Part shown: positions 28,933-32,811 of the stretch, in pieces
How the letters are laid out: each line of letters opens with the position of its first letter
Numbering within the stretch: position 1 is the first letter of the stretch
DNA from: Paramarasmius palmivorus
Taxonomy: Eukaryota > Basidiomycota > Agaricomycetes > Agaricales > Marasmiaceae
Assembly: GCA_037176845.1 (NCBI GenBank)
Contig: JAYKXP010000298.1
Span: forward strand, 1-32,811
Direction: 5' to 3'
Length of the DNA: 32,811 bases
Notes under the pieces: generated by a model
The model's input: the letters and a program-made list of their open reading frames with translations, nothing else
Told to the model about the DNA's origin: nothing
Databases searched by the model: none
Made by a program: the position numbers and the translations under genes

Positions 28933-30066
28933 CTAATGTAAGGTATAATCAATATTGACTACAGATTTGTCTACACCACATTGGGTCAACATTGAGTTGA
29001 ACTCAGATTGTGTGAGGCCCAAGTCTGGAGAAAAATGGAATGCGACCTGCCGCAAGGGGTGGGATGTGCATATGAGCATCAATTTAAGAGCTTCCCAGAC
29101 AGGCCGTTTGTCACTGAGCAACATGGGAAGGCACCATGTTAAGGTGATGTTGCTGATTGTGGGGAGATGTAGATGATAAAAGAGGTCTCGAACATGGAGA
29201 GCATTGCATTGGGTGAGCATAATGGAGCAGTGGCATGTTCGCTTGATAATGACTTCCAAACTATCGAGATGAGGAAGTAAGACTTCCTCCGATCGATATC
29301 TCCTCTCCTCGTCTCCGCATACTTCATGGCCGTAAAGCGAGAGACGAATGCTCCGAAGATTGGAAAGCTGCTGTAGGATAGGAAGCACAGCTTGGGGGGA
29401 CGAATACATGTCAAGGAAGGTAATATTGGGCAGATAATGCAATGGCCTGCTGACGGCAGAAGGAATGACACAGGGGCTCCAATCGCCGGGTAGTAACGTT
29501 AACTTGACAACGCTGGGTGGTAGGAGCTTGGCAAGCGCATCCAGTGATTTATCAGTATGTGGTCGACCACAAGTAACCTGACAAGTACTGGGATTTCGCT
29601 GTGAGGGATCGGGTAGACATTGAAGGAAAAGGACGAATTGGTCAATGGGTCCGAGAGTGAAAACGGACAGAGATTTCCAGCTGTGCCGACATAAGGTGCT
29701 GAGACAGGAGCATCGGAATTCTTTGAGCTCATCAGCATGAGTGGTGACATTGAGATATGTCAGAAAACAGATTTTGACGTGGACATGTAGTGGTGAATGT
29801 GCATGTTGGACGATGAATTGTATATATCTCTGCAGTCAAGGGGAATGGCAACGGGGTAGAGAGACGTTTAGGAAAATGTGATGGAATGGAGAGTTGTTGA
29901 GCACAACGGAACGGAGGAAGCTGGATGTTCACAGAAGGGTAACGAGCTGGCGTCATTGATCTGTATCGTGAAGTTGGATTCCATTATCGAGTATGTTGGA
30001 AAAAATCTGAGTGAAAACTTCTGCGGGTAGCGACAGCAACCCCGGGCGAGGTGCAGTTAAACACAT
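28933..30066 (-). pseudogene. F-box / leucine-rich-repeat protein, broken by three in-frame TGA codons
   Basis: A single continuous frame of 378 codons runs from the ATG at 30066 to the stop at 28933. It is interrupted only by TGA at 29955-29953, 29931-29929 and 29838-29836. The start MCLTAPRPGLLSLPAEVFTQ followed by IFSNIL is an F-box motif. After it comes agaric F-box-like sequence (RYIQFIVQHAHSPLHVHVKI), then Leu-rich segments resembling LRRs (LHYLPNITFLDMYSSPQAVL, LSNLRSIRLSL). F-box proteins recruit substrates to SCF ubiquitin ligases. Each TGA fits an Arg CGA (or Trp TGG) after one transition. A 47-nt intron (about 30074-30120, donor GTGAGT, acceptor TTTCAG) may lie in the 5' leader. 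Agarics carry very many F-box genes, so a decayed copy is not surprising. Confidence 0.72.
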
Positions 30067-30199
30067 GATGGAATTCTGAAAGGTTTCAGTGTTGGTTGCG
30101 TTTGGGAAATTGCAGACTCACCTGTTTGTTATGCGTGTGGTAGTAGCGAAATGTTGTGGTGGAGTGTGGTGATGCGGAGGTTTGTTTGGTCAAGGGGGA

Positions 30200-31010
30200 C
30201 GAGCGTCACATCGCTGGGTGTTGAAGGGAGTGACGGTCGGTGTCTTGACGCTGACGCTAATCAAGCTTGGGGTGTCGGTGTGTTATCGCTGAGTCTTCTG
30301 GATCATAGGTGGTCGGCGTCGTGTCGCTGGGTATCGGAGAGGTGAAAATGACAGTGTGGTGATGCTGAGTCTGGTGGTGAATGGTTCGTCAGCGTGAGGA
30401 CACTGAGTCCTCGGGATCCTAGCTGGTCGGCGTTGTGTCGCTGGGTATCGGAGAGGTGATATTGACGGCGTTGTGACGCTGAGTCTGGTGGTAAATGGTT
30501 CGTCAGCGCGGTAACGCTGAGTCTGCAGGATCCTAACTGGTCGGCGTTGTGTCGCTGGGTATCGGAGAGGTGATATTGACGGTGTTGTGACGCTGAGTCT
30601 GGTGAATGATTCGTCAGTGTGAGGACGCTGAGTCTGCGGAGGCATTGACATCGTCTCATCGCTGGGTATGGAGATATTTATGTGTCAGAGTCACTACGCT
30701 GAGTGTCATGAAAAGATCTCCCAGTGTGGTAACACCGAGTCTGTAGGTGAATGGCTAGCGTCCCGTCGCTGGGGCCTTGAGGGTTGGCAATGAATAGCTG
30801 GCCATTGCCGGGGAGTGGTGAGGTCAGTTTGGGAGGTCAACGTCTCATCGCTGATTGAAGAAGACGGCGAGTCGCAAAGGGGCATTAGCATGGAGACGCT
30901 CAGCTATGTGAAAGGGACTGGTCAGCATTCCATCACTGACAAATCAGTGTGTTATCAAATATTGTACTTACTGTGTTTTTTGGAATCAGCGTTGGGACGC
31001 TGGGAGTTAA
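30200..31010. repeat. Minisatellite built on a CGCTGRGT core
   Basis: Three 114-bp higher-order units start with GGTCGGCG at 30311, 30425 and 30539. Each contains TGTCGCTGGGTATCGGAGAG and GACGCTGAGTCTGG. The same core RCGCTGRGT, spaced about 30-40 bp, recurs about 20 times from 30210 to 31005 in degenerate form. Because 114 is a multiple of three, two minus-strand frames (30283-30651 and 30303-30659) stay open as 38-residue repeats. These are most likely by-products, not genes. Confidence 0.85.
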
Positions 31011-31849
31011 CAAAGTTGCGAGGTGTTAAAGATGATTGTATGTTTATTGGTAATTGGTGGATGATAGTTTACGGTACATTCCAACGGGCAGGCAGGGTAT
31101 GGAAAGTTGTGCAGGTGTGGGTAACTTACCCGGCATTGAACCAAGCGGCTATCCGAAGTTTATATACAAGATAAAGTGGACTATAGAAAGAAATTGAGCA
31201 GGGCTTATTCTAAGTATAAAGTGGGGCATGTCCAAACATACTGTTGGTACGATTTATAAATACTAAAGGCCATGGAGATAAACAAGTGAGCATATGTACA
31301 ATACAACCACTACAGTACAAAGGTGACTTATGTTGAGTTCCTTGCTAGAGTCTTTGTAACAAGTAATATGTAGGATAGTTGAACAAAGAAGAGAAAGGGC
31401 TTGCATTATTATTTACTTTGGGCTAACTTAACAGGTACTACTTAGTGGAATAAAGGGGTTTCATTCTATCAGTGCATGATAAGTACAGGGGAAGTGCAGT
31501 GAAACACCATGTGCCAGGAAAATTCTGGCATGTGGGTTTTGCCCCCTGTGTCATGATGGCATTTGGATGCAAAGCCACAAGGCAAAAATGTGGTTTGTTT
31601 TTATATCTCAATTGTAATATTAGATACTAATATTTCCCTCTTCTTTTTTGTCCTTAAAATATTGATTATTGTACCTTTTATCATACTTAGTAGTTGGGAA
31701 TGGTATGTCAATATTATAGTGCTATGTATTATGACTGATATCCAAGTTGGCCAAAACATTGGAAATATTGGGGGGACACAGATACTGTGGAAAGTCCCAG
31801 AAAAGCCTGATAAAACATGAATTCTCATTTCATATTGTATTCATAGATA
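31011..31849. other. AT-rich spacer with no recognised gene
   Basis: Open frames on both strands at 31563-31828 overlap each other and look like chance frames in AT-rich DNA. A small hairpin TGCCAGGAAAATTCTGGCA lies at about 31511-31529. Nothing else is supportable. Confidence 0.4.
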
Positions 31850-32795
31850 CAGGCATTAAGGGTTCCTTCAGACACTACTATTTCAGCAGCTTCCCAATTT
31901 AGTAATACTGAACATCTCATGAAAAAAACTATATAAGCCTCACCAGAAGGTTGTTTGCTAATATATTGTGTACTTTATAGAATCAAAGACAACAGGAAAA
32001 TGTAATACTATGTCAAAAACTATGAAGAAGCTAAGCGACACTTTTGATCATCCTTCAGATGTGTTTACGAGTTCGAAATGTAATGAAGATCTCGTTCTTT
32101 ATCAGGGGAAAGCAAGGGGGACAGCATGAAATATCTATTTGCAAAATTTCCCATGCCTGCCACGCATGGCTAAAATCGGCCGTCGGCTTCAATGGTCCGA
32201 ACAGGTCCCTTCCGCAAACCAGGCAGAGGTTGAAAGGTTCTGAAAGGTTCCCAAAGCAAGGCCAGTTGAATTTGTTCATTTTTATCAGTCATTCAAACTG
32301 AACTCGCCTTGTTGGAGGGTAACTCCAACCCACTTCCAGCTAGTACTGATCTGTGACACCAACCAAGTTTCGTAGGACATCACTCGGCTTTGTCATGCCT
32401 TTCACTCCATCAAAAATCTCATCACTGTCTGAGGGTCTCAAAACACAAATTTGGTTCTACATCCCATTGATCAAGGCTTGTGGATACAAATTCAACATTG
32501 TGGTCAACATAGATGAGAGCAGAATAAGATCCAACAAAATTTGGCCTAATCAGGGTGCTGGACATATCATAATAAGGAGATCAAAAGTTCAATTTCTGTC
32601 CAAAGCACCAACTGTCAACTTTGCATCCTCAATATATCTTGTTCCCAATCACGGTTCCTCTTGTAATTCTGCAGGAAGATAGATTATATGTTAGTCTAAA
32701 CATATGATACTCTATTATAGCAACAAGGGACAGTGAAATCCTGGTAGGTGAATGTCCAAAGGACCCCGCATATCCAAAGGAACCCTTAATGCCTG
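31850..32795 (+). mobile_element. Tc1/mariner-like element with decayed transposase (946 bp)
   Basis: Inverted ends CAGGCATTAAGGGTTCCTT (31850-31868) and its complement (32777-32795) are perfect over 19 bp and flanked by TA on both sides (31848-31849 and 32796-32797), the Tc1/mariner/pogo signature. The interior is 946 bp, shorter than a full element, and holds a piece of a transposase-like frame at 32353-32682. It is probably a deletion derivative moved by an autonomous relative. Its ends differ from those of the Tc1 at 19341. Confidence 0.82.
32353..32682 (+). pseudogene. Fragment of a DDE-type transposase
   Basis: A frame of about 109 codons without an ATG start. FNIVVNIDESRI resembles the first catalytic block (NxDExR) of DDE transposases, followed at some distance by NFASSIYLVPNHGSS, which could match the hydrophobic strand before G/S in that fold. 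No second or third catalytic acidic residue is present before the stop. Its position inside TA-flanked inverted repeats supports the call. The exact family is not recognised. Confidence 0.5.
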
Positions 32796-32811
32796 TACTT
32801 AATCTACAAAA

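Noticed and set aside
28933..29829. Intron of 36 nt in the F-box gene to avoid the TGA at 29838
   Set aside because: The donor would be GTCTCT and the intron too short. It would also leave two other TGA codons, and the unspliced frame reads as F-box protein on both sides.
30283..30659. Two minus frames encoding 38-residue repeats
   Set aside because: Both are open only because the minisatellite period is divisible by three. Two frames open in the same repeat, with no domain, argues against coding.
32055..32301. Frames at 32044-32301 on both strands as genes
   Set aside because: Short, overlapping on opposite strands, with no domain, inside a decayed Tc1/mariner-like element.

Overview
The window looks like repeat-dense accessory DNA of a mushroom-type basidiomycete (Agaricomycetes). 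The signs are: short introns (about 45-120 nt) with GTRNGT donors; chromodomain Ty3/Gypsy and Ty1/copia retroelements; a KDZ-type Cys-cluster transposase gene; an F-box protein of the agaric type; and small Cys-cluster proteins. I could not identify the species. No bacterial-type features were seen. Almost everything is a mobile element, a fragment of one, or a decayed gene.

Layout. 1-6365: the 3' part of a + strand LTR retrotransposon (E1). It carries an antisense six-exon gene (2532-4042), a polypurine tract and a 1.8 kb 3' LTR (4561-6365). 6366-about 9170: a truncated Ty1/copia Gag-protease gene on the minus strand, cut exactly where the E1 LTR ends. 9817-11478: the 5' part of a multi-exon Cys-rich transposon-type gene with one premature stop. 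11479-14489: a 3.0 kb inverted repeat (two 1.40 kb arms around about 0.2 kb). 14487-19273: the 3' part of a chromodomain Ty3/Gypsy element (E2) with C-terminal RT, RNase H, integrase, chromodomain, a spliced antisense gene (17253-18558) and a 3' LTR. 19341-20621: an apparently intact Tc1 transposon. 20624-22478: noncoding remnants. 22479-26236: a divergent pair, a small Cys protein (minus) and a KDZ-family gene (plus, decayed). 26675-28733: a nine-exon Cys-cluster gene (minus). 28933-30066: an F-box/LRR pseudogene (minus). 30200-31010: a minisatellite. 31850-32795: a Tc1/mariner-like element with a decayed transposase.

How the parts relate. The E1 LTR is nested in copia. The inverted repeat sits at the junction of two unrelated broken genes (the Cys-rich gene and Gypsy RT), so it marks a rearrangement or an assembly join rather than a simple insertion. 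Both LTR elements carry, antisense and close to their 3' LTR, a spliced gene ending in a related Cys motif. The free-standing gene at 26675-28733 has the same motif, so three divergent members of one protein class occur in 33 kb. Premature stops in the older genes are almost all TGA or TAG codons reachable by one C-to-T or G-to-A change, suggesting methylation-linked decay. The Tc1, Gypsy pol and copia Gag frames remain open and look younger.
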